Below are positions 35,456 through 46,865 of a DNA stretch of 64,000 bases, piece by piece. The DNA is taken from assembly GCA_013407085.1 (NCBI GenBank), contig JACCGJ010001574.1:1-64000 (forward strand), given 5' to 3'. Each line of letters begins with the position of its first letter. Within the stretch, counting starts at the first letter, position 1. The notes beneath the pieces were generated by a model. That model saw only the letters and a program-made list of their open reading frames with translations, was not told where the DNA came from and did not search any database. Both the position numbers and the translations under genes were made by a program. Source of the DNA: Atriophallophorus winterbourni (lineage: Eukaryota > Platyhelminthes > Trematoda > Plagiorchiida > Microphallidae).

Positions 35456-36455
35456 NNNNNNNNNNNNNNNNNNNNNNNNNNNNNNNNNNNNNNNNNNNNN
35501 NNNNNNNNNNNNNNNNNNNNNNNNNNNNNNNNNNNNNNNNNNNNNNNNNNNNNNNNNNNNNNNNNNNNNNNNNNNNNNNNNNNNNNNNNNNNNNNNNNNN
35601 NNNNNNNNNNNNNNNNNNNNNNNNNNNNNNNNNNNNNNNNNNNNNNNNNNNNNNNNNNNNNNNNNNNNNNNNNNNNNNNNNNNNNNNNNNNNNNNNNNNN
35701 NNNNNNNNNNNNNNNNNNNNNNNNNNNNNNNNNNNNNNNNNNNNNNNNNNNNNNNNNNNNNNNNNNNNNNNNNNNNNNNNNNNNNNNNNNNNNNNNNNNN
35801 NNNNNNNNNNNNNNNNNNNNNNNNNNNNNNNNNNNNNNNNNNNNNNNNNNNNNNNNNNNNNNNNNNNNNNNNNNNNNNNNNNNNNNNNNNNNNNNNNNNN
35901 NNNNNNNNNNNNNNNNNNNNNNNNNNNNNNNNNNNNNNNNNNNNNNNNNNNNNNNNNNNNNNNNNNNNNNNNNNNNNNNNNNNNNNNNNNNNNNNNNNNN
36001 NNNNNNNNNNNNNNNNNNNNNNNNNNNNNNNNNNNNNNNNNNNNNNNNNNNNNNNNNNNNNNNNNNNNNNNNNNNNNNNNNNNNNNNNNNNNNNNNNNNN
36101 NNNNNNNNNNNNNNNNNNNNNNNNNNNNNNNNNNNNNNNNNNNNNNNNNNNNNNNNNNNNNNNNNNNNNNNNNNNNNNNNNNNNNNNNNNNNNNNNNNNN
36201 NNNNNNNNNNNNNNNNNNNNNNNNNNNNNNNNNNNNNNNNNNNNNNNNNNNNNNNNNNNNNNNNNNNNNNNNNNNNNNNNNNNNNNNNNNNNNNNNNNNN
36301 NNNNNNNNNNNNNNNNNNNNNNNNNNNNNNNNNNNNNNNNNNNNNNNNNNNNNNNNNNNNNNNNNNNNNNNNNNNNNNNNNNNNNNNNNNNNNNNNNNNN
36401 NNNNNNNNNNNNNNNNNNNNNNNNNNNNNNNNNNNNNNNNNNNNNNNNNNNNNNN
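35456..36455. other. assembly gap, exactly 1000 N
   Basis: The round length means a placeholder for a gap of unknown size. The open frames across it are artefacts. It begins inside the RT of LINE 4, so the repeat itself may have broken the assembly. Confidence 0.99.
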
Positions 36456-37430
36456 AAGAGAAAATAGAGGGAGAGCACGGAAATTTTACGGTTCACTAAA
36501 TACAAAGAACATGTTAACTAAAATTATGCGACGATCATAGAATCTCAATAAAATATACCATTATAGACATGAAGAGAAATTGTAGTTATACGTTTTATTC
36601 CATGATAATTTTTATCCAAAATACCGGGAGAAGCTCACTTGAAAACGTAGCAAAAATCATTGCAATGACATTCATTCAACTGGCAAAATAGTACAAACAG
36701 AAATTGTGTGTATGACTATTGTTTTTGTTACTTGTTTTAGAGTAGCAAGCAAAGGGAGCCAATCATGTGCTGTTGGATGATTTGTATAATACCACTCCCC
36801 ATCATGACACACGACTGGCAAGTAACGAAAATCCGACGACAATGAAAGCAAACTCTGAGGAAATTGTGTAAAAAAGAATTCCTCGAGAACGAGTAGAGTG
36901 ACGACATCAACGTAAAAAGGATCGGATGAATAAAATTACCGGCTAATGAACGCTATGCAATTCATCAAGATCGGTCAAACGTGACGAACGTGATGAGGGC
37001 TCCAAACGATAAGACTGACAAATCAAATCGAAGTGACAACCGGCACAGAACAAGATGAAAACATTGCTGTGATCACGTGAGGTGCCTATAAATGTGTTTG
37101 AGTTTTTTGGTTATCATGTGTACAAAAAATGCATTATTCCATTAACGTTTTCTTGTGTTGTGTGACTTTTGGGTGAACGTAATTCGCGTTGGAACGGTTG
37201 ACCTGAGTTGTGAATCGGGATGCTATTAACCAGAGAATGGGAAACGGGAGATGACGTGTTTGACGTTGATACGGGAGTCTTTGAAGCCTTAGGACGGCAA
37301 ACGCAATTCAATCTCAATTGATATGACGTATATATTACCTCCATACCTCTACACTATGCTGCATCGGCTAACACTGAATTAAGTCAATTGATTCAATCAT
37401 TTACTACGAATTCCGCGTATGCACGCATTT
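36456..37430. other. no gene confirmed; one Ser/Thr-rich frame
   Basis: Minus frame 37114-37344 encodes a Ser/Thr/Pro/Gln-rich stretch (KTPVSTSNTSSPVSHSLVN) that looks less random than others and could be part of a disordered exon. No domain, no certain splice sites. Confidence 0.25.
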
Positions 37431-37437
37431 CTATCAT

Positions 37438-37480
37438 ATACACTTCAAGACGGGGTTCTTGCTGTTTGCACTCACCATTT
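37438..37480 (-). ncRNA. degenerate hammerhead fragment, subfamily A
   Basis: Sense GGTGAGTGCAAACAGCAAGA then ACCCCGTC. Stem II strands and loop AAACA remain; the box and GAAA are damaged. A relic only. Confidence 0.45.
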
Positions 37481-38000
37481 TTTCTAATTCATTCAATCTG
37501 GATTTTAATATTATGTATCGTTACTGCTTGATGCGCAACGTAGTAATCGCGATCCAAAACTATTCAAATCAATTTTTTGTAATTTAAAAAGGACAGCTTT
37601 TAAGCCTTTCTATTTTCAATTAGTTTCATGTGAAAACGCAGCGCTACATGCAGTGCATAATATATTATAAAGTAAATTTTGATCAATGGAGACGTAAACA
37701 AAATAGTGTGAATACATACGAATATTCTATGATTCAACTCTCACGCTGGAAGCATAGTTTTCCTTGTTTGTAAAATCAATTTTTAATAAAATATTGGTTG
37801 TAGAACAAACATGATTACGCGACTGATTGATCGTTTGGGAGATTCGAATGGTTGGATTTAAGAAAAACCCAAAGTCATTTCGCAACAATTTCCCAATTAC
37901 GTCGTTTTTGACCTAAAAGAAATACACTTGCTAATCACAAACTAAACACAAGTCCACGTACCACTTTATTTAACCGGTGTATTTCGCGTAGTTTTAATTC
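37481..38000. other. AT-rich, no gene seen
   Basis: No recognisable feature. Confidence 0.45.
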
Positions 38001-38004
38001 AAGG

Positions 38005-40495
38005 TTTTTAATGGTCTAAAAAGCAACAAGCTTAACAACAACCATAGGATGGTAAAAATTGAAATTTAAGTGTATAAACAATATAAGAACATAGATTAAA
38101 CAGTATATAAGTGTTCTGGAAACGAATAATGCAATAAAAATTCGTCTAATTTCGTCTTAAAGTCATGCAAGCTTGTGGCGTGAGCAACGGTTGAAGGTAA
38201 ACTGTTCCAAGTAAAACAGACACGGACAGAGTAAAAATACCTTCTACAATTCAGGCGGGAATGGGGTACGACCAGCACATATTCATGGGTCCGATAATTC
38301 CTCGTATCCCTTCGCGTGAATAAATCCTGTAAGGGATGGTTCGGGTAATGGAATGTTTTGTAAAGTAAGATGAGGTCTCCTCTGATTCATCGATAGGGAA
38401 AATCGAAATGATTCAGTTGAGCTAACCTTTCTTTATATGGTTTGTTTCGGATGCTGAGAACTAGTTTCGTTGAGCGGTGATAGATTTGCTACATAAGTTC
38501 CACATCCCTCTTGAGCCACGTAGACCATGACTGCACACCATATTACATGACCGGTTTCAAGTATGTATTCATGATCCTTGGGAATATCTTGGGCGAAAAT
38601 TTCCCAAATACACGTTTGAGTAGACTTAGAACACGTGTTGCTTTTTTAAAGGCACTGTTAGTTTGAAGTGATGTTTTTAAACTGGAGCATATCCGGACAC
38701 CCAAATCTTTTTCTTCACTGCAATTTTCAAGAACATGCGAACCTATGTGATATGTGAACTCTACTCGATTCCCCACATTCATGATCCTGCATTTGTTGAA
38801 GTTAAACGGCAGTTTGTTCTTCAAAGACCAGCTGTGAAGCGTATCAAGATCCTTTTGTAATAGCAGACAGTCTTCTGGACTACAAATGCTGCGCCAAATC
38901 CTCATGTCGTCCGCAAATAACGAAATGTTACATCGAACAATTTCCGGTATTTCATTGACATAAACCTTAAATAGGATTGGACCAAGGACTGAGCCTTGGG
39001 GAACTCCGCTAGTTGCTGCAATTGGTTTGGATAATGCACCATCAACACGTACCTGGTTAGTGCGATTTGTTAGGTAGTCATTTAGCCATTTCAGCAAATT
39101 TCCAGTGATACCAAGCATTTCAATCTTCTGCAGTAGTAGGGAATGGTAAACACGATCAAATGCTTTTGAAATATCGAAGTAGCACGCGTGTATTGTTTAT
39201 CATTTAGCTACCGATTTTGTCCAATCATCTAGGGTTACCAGTAAATTAGACAAACAAGAATAATTTCGTCTGAATCCATGCTGGTTTCTCGAAAACAACT
39301 GATTATTCTCGAAATGTTTCATTAAATCGTCAACAATGAGTCGCTCAAGTAATTTTGAAATCACTGGTAACAGAGTAACGGGTCAGTAATTGGAAACATC
39401 GGAGCGATTTCCACCTTTGTAAATTGAAGAAATTATTCCTCGTTTCCAATATGTAGGAATCACTCCGCTTGCCAGTGTTTGATCGAACAAATAAGTGAGT
39501 GGTTTGTATAGCAAACTCGCAAATTGCTTCAATATTTTCGGGGTTATTCCGTCGGCCCCTGGAGACTTTCCGGTTTTAAAATTAAATAAACCTTGGAGGA
39601 CGCGTTTCTCAGTGACACTTATTTCACTTAGGGCAACCGTGTTTGAAAGTGTTGGATTTGGGCTGTTTATTGCATGTTCTATCGGGTTGAATACCGATGA
39701 ATAAAACGTGGCTAAAGCATCAGCAGTTTCTGCTGCAGTTGTTGTTGGTCCAGCTGAGGTGTTCACGGACGCTACTCCAGGTTTCACCTTAGCTTGATCG
39801 TTAACCATACGATACAGTATTTTGGGGTTTCGCTCCATCATGCTTGATATCACTTCTTGGAAGCACAACTTGTCTTGGATGACAAATTTGTTTACTTTGT
39901 TCCGCAGTAAACGGAATGTTTCCCAGGTCTCGAATGATGGGTTTTGCCGATGGTGTCGCCAAGCAATGTTTCGTACCGTTAACCACTTACGAGTTCGGCT
40001 TCTTAATTTAAATTCAAAGTTTTTTCTTGAGTTCCTGAGGACAAATTCGGAGCTCACTTCGATTGAACTTTTGAGATTAGATATTAGCCATATCCAAAAC
40101 TCATGTACGTTGCTGGTTTCCGGTTGGCAGTTAAACGTGTTTTTCAGAGCATCACTCAACGCCATAGTGTTGATCCGCCTAACTCTTTTACGGGCATCAT
40201 TTGTTCTTACAGCTTCAAACAGATAGTCAAACTGGATGACGACGTGATCACTTAGTCCCAGTGGACTTTCGTAAGCAACGTTATCAATGTCATGTTCATT
40301 GCTTGTCAGAACGAGATCTAAGAGTGAGGGTAAATCGTTTCCGCGGTATCGGGTATTACATGTAATGTGGTTATAAAGAGGAATATCGTCAAACAACTCA
40401 CTGAATGCGCGCTCGAGGGAGTGTTCTGGGTTGTAGGATTTAGAGTAGCAATGGTTTATAAGAAAGCACACGATCAGATGATTACAGTTTTCCTA
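38005..40495 (-). mobile_element. LINE 5: CR1-like ORF2, 5'-truncated, best preserved here
   Basis: A single reading frame runs from 40471 to the final stop at 38096 (792 codons) with no frameshift. In-frame stops are at 39383, 39200, 39197, 38543, 38489 and 38387. It holds the end of the endonuclease (LLDLVLTSNE, YESPLGLSDHVVIQFDY), a long linker (FRLLRNKVNKF; RNPKILYRMVNDQAKVKPGV), and RT: GKSPGADGITPKILKQF, PVTLLPVISKLLERLIV, NQHGFRRNYSCLSNLL, ACYFDISKAFDRVYHSLLL, TSGVPQGSVLGPILFKVYVN and catalytic SLFADDMRIW (about residue 518). The thumb and C-terminal domain follow to HYSFPEHLYTV. The missing 5' part (ORF1, most of the endonuclease) is typical 5' truncation. The 3' UTR includes GCTTTTTAGACCATT (about 38025), also present in LINE 6. 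Confidence 0.92.
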
Positions 40496-42520
40496 AAATG
40501 TCGATTTATTCATTAATATTGCTAGCGTAATCTTTATATGCATCATGATCCATAAATCTAAGCTTTGCTTCGTTCACCTAATTAGGGTAAACAACCAGAG
40601 TGTAATTGAGACTAATGCGAGCAACAAATTATATTGGTCGTTGATAAACGTATCAACGATTAACCCGGAATCTCTTTGAGATTCTGTAACTTCATGCCGC
40701 ATGAAACCATTCAAATAATTTATCAAAAATATAACCATTATCTAAGACAATCGGATGGTAACATGAGACAAGGAATTATTGAATAATGCAAAAAATATTG
40801 CATACTAAACAGAATCTTTGAAATTATTGCATGCTATTTACAATTACATATTAACAACATTCAAGTAAAAAAATAATTACACACGTAGCATACACCGGGC
40901 ATGTTTTCATCATTCAGGATCTGTAACGCCTCCGGGGTCAATGATTTATCACATTTTGCGTGACACGTGTGAGAACAGTTGTGACCCGTGACAGATTTGA
41001 CCTTGCCACTCACGACTGTTTTGTTAACGGTGCCAAACAAAAGTACAAATCAGAGCACAAAAATCGATACGGCTGGCGTTGGTTTGTGTGGTATTGACGG
41101 AAAGTGACAAGTTGTAGGAATATTTCGTCACCCGATTTAGCCGCGAATTTGTCAGCCTCCCGTTGAGAATATTGGTGTGAAATTGATTTCACATTGAGTA
41201 TTTCTCCGAGTAGTTCCCGACAGTGGTAAACATCGATGGGTTGATCTAACAGCAGAAACACAAAAGCGATTCAGATAAACGAACGCACTGCGGAAAATCC
41301 ACTGGTGACGCATACAAAGAAGGACACGTCGTAAATGGATAATTCTTGTATGAGTAGATCCGTCGTACAAACTTTCAAATAGATATCCAAAAATCAAACC
41401 GATCCGATGAAAACTATGAAAGTTATATCCAAAGATATCGGTGATCGAAATTAATCCAACCGCACGTCACGAGTAATCGAAATTTACATCACTATACAAA
41501 TTAGCGCAATGCCAAACTGCCTGGGTTAATATGAGAATAAAGTTTTACCAATTCGCAAACATGGTTAAAAATAGAACAATTGACTGTAAGATGTCAACCG
41601 TTCTTAAAAAGCGGTAGATAATTTGAGCATCCATTTAGTGGATGACGCCATTATTTCTATACGTACTGTTTTCAATAGATCAGGGCAACTTAACAAAATT
41701 TCTAGATTTTCAGACGAAACATAAGTTGGCAATGTTTGTGACCGATTGTGTAACAATATTTATGATAAAAGAAAGTATGTACTGAATCGGTAAGAGCGTC
41801 ACAACTAAAGTTGCAATAAAATTATCGAAGGTCCATATTTAACACATTTCAACGTGTCAATACTGGCTCAAGCCAAATAAAACCAGTTCAAGTTGGCTCA
41901 ACTTACTTGCACACATTTGCCTACATTTTCTGGAAACAGCATGACAGTTTACCTTGAAATCCACGAAAACGGGAACAGATAATTAATAGGATTAGTACAG
42001 CAAACATCAGAATGACTGATCCGCACAGTGAATCCAAGTTAACTGATCAACTTCGTCAAACTAACATGGTTTAGAATGCTCACATCCAAAACACTTCCAG
42101 TCTAAATTACGTTCTTTGTATAAGCACCGAAAAATCACAAATAGACCGAAATGGTTGAAAAGCTGTGTGAGAAATGTGCGCGACCCAGACGCGGATCAGT
42201 TTGGCAGATTTTATTGATTAAATTTGATCCGCAATAAGGAAGACTCATTTTGAGTGTGGCTTTGACAAATATCAAACAAATTTAATAAGAACACGTTCAA
42301 ATTTGCCCACTTGTACAGCCCAATCTAACCATTTGCTATGCAATGCTATCTGCTGGCGATGAGATTAGCGTCCGCAATCGAAAATGGTTAAGGAAAACAT
42401 GGAATTAAACATCAAAATGTGCGCCACATCAAGCGCATGGTTGAATGTAGCATGTATATTATGCCTACAAATATTTTATATTCCAAGTAAATGTGTGTTT
42501 ATTATTCGGTGATAATTACT
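40496..42520. other. AT-rich, no gene recognised
   Basis: Overlapping minus frames at 41010-41397 (about 80 codons each) lie in a slightly GC-richer patch; no motif recognised. The rest is empty. Confidence 0.4.
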
Positions 42521-42529
42521 GTATTCCAA

Positions 42530-43203
42530 TCACCCTGCCTACAGAAGGACATCAACCACTTCCAGAGAATATATCATCGGACCACCAAGCTCGTACGTGG
42601 TTTAAATAAAAAATACGAAGATCGTATTATGATATCGCAATCTCTTCGACTCTCGCTACCGCCGCCTTAGAGGTGATTTGATTCTTATGTTCAATATATT
42701 GCATACCCATAACCATCCCGTGAATAAACTATTCACACGACTACCACCCAGAACCAACCGTAATCATGACTACACAGTACTTATTCCCGACTCGAGACTA
42801 AACTGTTGAAGGTATTTTTATTATGTACGTGAGCGTTTTACCTGGAACTCCCTATCATGTAGTGTTGCACATTCATCCAAGTTGGATATATTCAAATCGA
42901 ACTTGTACAAATTCATATCAACCAATCCAAACATTGAACCTACATATTCTACAAAATTACAGCTTTGAACTTTGAACCCATGCAACGAAGTAAACTATAT
43001 ATGTTGACCCCATGGATTTACACGTGCCATCCAATCGATTGAAAACAATTTCTTCCCTATGGACTTTTACCTGATAACTGAGCTGCTCAGTAAGCAAACA
43101 AATTCCGTTTTTACTACCTATGTTATCCGTAATTCCCATATTATTCTGTGTTTTTTGAGCTATATGCTTTTTAGACCATTGAATTGAATTGAATTAAATT
43201 GAA
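42530..43203 (+). mobile_element. LINE 6: CR1-like 3' fragment with (TTGAA)n tail
   Basis: Encodes LQKDINHFQRIYHRTTKLVR (42540-42600), then RRLRGDLILMFNILHTHNHP (42660-42720) and FTWNSLSCSVAHSSKLDIF (42838-42895). These match the last 150 residues of LINE 5 (QIYHRSTKLV; IRGDLILLYKTF). The 3' UTR keeps GCTTTTTAGACCATTG and ends in repeats of TTGAA/GAATT at 43176-43203, the probable 3' tail of this family. Confidence 0.85.
43176..43203. repeat. (TTGAA)n short tandem repeat, LINE tail
   Basis: About five units after the LINE 6 UTR. A similar tract, AAATTGAATTGAATTAAATT, lies at 60785-60804 without a recognisable LINE beside it. Confidence 0.8.
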
Positions 43204-44255
43204 CTTGTCCTTTGGAAACAATTTATTTTCATGTTTCAAATACTCACACGATATATTTGCATTTAATCAAGAAATCCACAGATTCTTGTTAGAGATAATT
43301 TACATAACATAGCATCCATTGACCGATGCAATCAACAGCATTTCACCCGACTCACATACAACTACCCTCATTTGGGTGACCTAAAGCTGTCTGGAATGCC
43401 AATTTCTAATTATCGATGAGGGGAACGAAAATTTCCTCAACAAATATGGAAACGGTGGAGTCGTGTGGACAGATTTCAATTGAAACAAATGCCATCATTG
43501 TCTGTTCAATCAATCAGAAGTTAGGAAAATTAACCCCTCACAACTGTCCGTCTGAGGCACATGAAAACCGCCAACCATCGGGTTTTCCAGCAAATCGATT
43601 CCACATCACAATCCACTCTAATCATTTATACACACGCTCACGATAGCGAGTCCAATAACACTTTATGTTGAAAAATCGAACTCAATTTGCTATCAGCTTC
43701 AAATATTTGAAACATTTTTGTCTATGAGTTTTCCGGAACAACGCGGGTTTCTCATGGACATGGATGTGATTCCATTTCTCGACTAATCTTTACATTGATA
43801 CTCGATCAATTATGAAACGAATCGCGCGGTCGTTTTCTTGTCCGCGGGAACTTCAAACAAGCCATGTTGAAGACAATCATGTCATGCGTGAGAAATATCG
43901 AAACATTAAACAAGCTTTATCAAAATTGATTCACGCAGACAATTTCAACGACAAGAAGGAAATCTTTTTATCGTCAAGCTGAATTCTTTAAATATTGTTC
44001 AGACTCGGGAATGAGGTTACGAAATTTGGCTTAAATGGGATCATTCTAATGTTTTTGAAATCAGGATGATGATTTATTCGAAAACAGTTAGAAATTTGTT
44101 TGCCGTTTACTTAAGGCAAGTTATTATTTTCATCTGTTGAGAGCAAAACCTAAACAAACTTGAAAACATAAATAAGCTACTTCGTGCAAAATAGGATTTA
44201 TGGTTTTAAGTAATCAAGTATTTATGGTTAAAATGTTAATACTTTCAATACCACA
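43204..44255. other. no gene confirmed
   Basis: A 76-codon plus frame (43416-43646) has balanced composition (MRGTKISSTNMETVESCGQI) but no recognised domain. Confidence 0.3.
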
Positions 44256-44259
44256 GGAT

Positions 44260-45470
44260 ACCGGTATGAATAAAAAGGTGAAAATCATTAGGAGATAACG
44301 AATAGAGTATAAAAAATATATGGCTTATGAATAATGTTCTTTTGCATATATAATTCCAATTTCGCTTTAAATATCGCCAGGCAAGTAGAGCCCATCACAT
44401 GTTGAGGTAATGCATTCCAAAGGAATGTCAGAATAATATCACATCGTATTCTTCTTTGGGTAAAGTCACACAGACCCAGAAGTCGCAAACATTCGGTGTA
44501 CAGAACATTGCGAAGACCTATCACTATCTTTGCTGCTCTGTGATAGATTTTATCAGCGAGAGCAATATCTCTGGACAGCTAAGGAGCCCAGACCTTTACC
44601 GCATACTCAATCGTAGGGCCATGATAGACTTTCATTATCCTTGTTAACGTAACCAGCGATAATCATCCAAATATTCTTCGAAATATACCTACCAATCTAC
44701 TTGTCTGTCGATATATATTGTGGTTGTGAATCATGTTATTCACACTCGAAGATCTTTTTCCAACAAGCTTCACACCACGTTTTCAGTATCCAAGCGATGC
44801 ACCTTGATTTACCGTTTGTTGAATGTTATTCATAGCTGCCCAATGTGATACCTCGCCCAAATCCATTCGAAGATTCTCTCAGCCATCCGCAGAACTGATT
44901 CACGTCCAAAGTTTCATATTATCCGTGAACAGGACTATTTTTGATGATACGAGGGGGTAAATCGTTTATGTGTAGGAGAAAAAGGAGCGGGCCTAACAAA
45001 GGAAGTTAACGGAATCCACTGTTGGTTTCGAACTTTTTAGATAGCATTCCGTTTACTCTAACTCATGCATGGCGATCTGACAGGTAGTTGCACAACCATG
45101 AGAAGAGTGGATCACATATTTTTAGACGCATCGGTTTTTTGTTGAAGCAAATGGTGATTGACTTAGTCAAAATCTTTCGAAATGTATAGGTAACTAACGT
45201 GAACGCTATAACTTCGACCCAACTCGTTCGTCTAGTCGTCTAACGCTATGAGGAGATTCGTTAGACAAGAACGATGAGATCGAATTCCATGCTGTGATGG
45301 CGAAAAAATTTACAAGATTCAAAGTGTCCGATCATTATTCCCGATACTAAAACTTCCATGACCTTACTACTGACAGATAATGTGTGATCCGTCTGCCAAT
45401 GCTGAATATGCACGAGTGTTTTACTAAGGGCCAATCTATCTCCCCGACGAACCGCCCCATACATTAATGC
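44260..45470 (-). mobile_element. LINE 7: CR1-like RT and C-terminal fragment, decayed
   Basis: The C-terminal block is open at 44524-44288: NVLYTECLRLLGLCDFTQRRIRCD in two parts, close to LINE 2 (ERLRRLGLCDFTRMRIRHDI), then LWNALPQHVMGSTCLAIFKA. Upstream on the minus strand degraded RT pieces such as GPLLFLLHINDLP-like sequence (about 45005-44955) and further blocks to 45470 can be followed. Multiple stops and shifts. Confidence 0.75.
44717..44783 (+). repeat. 67-bp segment duplicated at 45950-46016
   Basis: GTTGTGAATCATGTTATTCACACTCGAAGATC and following bases recur at 45950-46016 with about two differences. The first copy lies within LINE 7 (antisense), the second at the border of a ribozyme repeat. 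Confidence 0.9.
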
Positions 45471-45499
45471 TCATGCACGGACGAAATGTCAGTAAACAA

Positions 45500-45670
45500 A
45501 GTAATACTTTTATGCCACTGTTGAATAGGGTTCATACAAAGAACCAGCTTGTTCGAATACAGAATCATAAATTGATTCAGGGTCAAGCACAATAAGCGCC
45601 TCCAAACGAACAATATAATGTGGCGGGGATGTGAACACCAAAATACATTGAAATATCAGTAAGGTTAAAT
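45500..45670. repeat. ribozyme repeat, subfamily B, partial and rearranged
   Basis: ATGCCACTGTTGAATAGGGTTC, then ACAAAGAACC and GATTCAGGGTCAAGCAC are antisense body sequence. At 45621 it switches to sense GTGGCGGGGATGTGAACACC and AAAATACATTGAAAT, the 3' end of the unit. No ribozyme core is present; the sense part begins at about the GTGG that follows the cleavage point. Confidence 0.6.
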
Positions 45671-45949
45671 CTAACTTACCAGGCTGATTCTAAGCTAATT
45701 TAGAGCGAATTTCAAATTTTGTATGTTCTGTAATTGTTATATCCGATGATAACACTTTGTAATTTATTTCAATTTAATTATTGTTATAATTTAAAACTGA
45801 GCCATGAATTTATCGTCAACTGTAGTAGTGAAAACTGTCGAATTTGTCGTAGTAATAATGTGAATTCTCATGGCGTTCAGCACTGATGCGAACATAAATA
45901 GTTCATGTCCACCTTATACCTAATAGTTAATTCGATTATTTTTTTCTTT

Positions 45950-46016
45950 GGTTGTGAATCATGTTCTTCACACTCGAAGATCTTTTTCCAACAAGCTTCA
46001 CACCACGTTTTTAGTA
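45950..46016 (+). repeat. second copy of the 67-bp LINE-derived segment
   Basis: Near-identical to 44717-44783 and in the same orientation. It joins directly to CTTAATCCCATC and the minus-strand ribozyme unit at 46040-46110. Confidence 0.9.
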
Positions 46017-46070
46017 TTTAACCTTAATCCCATCATAAAAGCTCATTTGCATGCACCTCCATCACACACA

Positions 46071-46110
46071 CCCCACGACCGGTTTCGTGCTGTTTGCACT
46101 AATCAGGTGA
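46071..46110 (-). ncRNA. hammerhead ribozyme motif, subfamily A, one core change
   Basis: Sense strand: stem I CAC (46109-46107), box CTGATTA (46106-46100, G8 replaced by T), perfect stem II GTGC-AAACA-GCAC, GAAA, palindromic ACCGGT, triplet GTC ending at 46077, then GTGGGG. The best preserved stem II in the window. The G8 change is at a catalytic position, so activity is doubtful. Confidence 0.7.
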
Positions 46111-46219
46111 TAAATTTCGTCGGTTTTGTTTATTCCCATCCATATATTTTATATATTCTGGCAGTGAAAACATTTTTCTTCTTTATGGAGCATTCAATTA
46201 AAGAACAATATTGATTGAA

Positions 46220-46600
46220 ATACATGCAAATGCGCTTTATTCATGGTCGTGGGTTTAACCCCATTATAAATGTGTTTGGGCACATGCAATTGAACAGGTT
46301 GGTCGTACCAGCCTTATCCAACAGTGGCATACAAGCGCAACTAGTTTACCAATCATCCACTGTTTCAAGCGCATGCGGATCCTGATCCTACTGTCCCTAC
46401 CCGATGAGTGCAAATTGCACAAAACCGGTCGTTGGGTGTTCGTGTGTGTGATGGAGATGCATGCAAATGAGCTTTTATATTCATGGTCATGGGTTTTAAA
46501 CCCAGTCTACATGAGTGGGGGCTCATGTGATTGAACAGGTTGGTCGTACCAACGTTACCCAACAGTGGCATACAAGCGCAACTTGCTTAACCCCATTAGT
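46220..46600 (+). repeat. ribozyme repeat, subfamily A, head-to-tail dimer
   Basis: Two unit bodies in the same orientation, 237 bp apart (CATGCAAATG at 46223 and 46460), with one hammerhead between them. Each body has the GGGTTTAACCC-like palindrome, TTGAACAGGTTGGTCGTACC, and CAACAGTGGCATACAAGCGC. The pattern is one and a half to two monomers of a tandem. Confidence 0.85.
46395..46436 (+). ncRNA. hammerhead ribozyme motif, subfamily A, two core changes
   Basis: Stem I CCCTAC (46395-46400) with GTTGGG (46431-46436), five of six pairs. Box reads CCGATGA (U4 to C at 46402). Stem II GTGCA-AAT-TGCAC, five pairs. GAAA reads AAAA (G12 to A at 46421). Stem III ACCGGT, triplet GTC. A clear descendant, probably inactive. 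Confidence 0.7.
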
Positions 46601-46824
46601 TATGTACATTTACGCATGTGTGCCAGTGTCAACCGACTTTGACCGCTTCACTTGTATTAGATTGATGTGCATACACCGTAGTAGGCGAATCGACCACAAA
46701 TTATGATAATGCATACGTGGCGTGATACCACTTAGGCTAACTATAGGCTGATTTGTGGTGAGGCAGAAACTGATGTGGTGGGTATATTGCTACTTAGTCA
46801 TGTTCCCTGTCCTGAATATCACCA

Positions 46825-46865
46825 TTGGTCTGACGAAGAGACTGTCTGAAGTGAAACGTCACTAA
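46825..46865 (+). ncRNA. hammerhead-like motif of a third type
   Basis: TTGGT (46825-46829) pairs with ACTAA (46861-46865), one G-U included. CTGACGA (46830-46836) keeps every conserved core base. GAAAC follows at 46853-46857, then the minimal stem III ACGT and the GTC triplet ending at 46860. Stem II (46837-46852) is poor. CTGANGA with GAAACGTC is the arrangement seen in Penelope-associated type I hammerheads. Confidence 0.5.

Noticed and set aside
35375..36505. Long open frames on both strands across 35.4-36.5 kb
   Set aside because: They consist almost wholly of N from the assembly gap; there is no sequence behind them.
41010..41397. Overlapping minus frames in a slightly GC-richer patch
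   Set aside because: Two frames of the same stretch, neither with a motif; more likely an old repeat than a gene.
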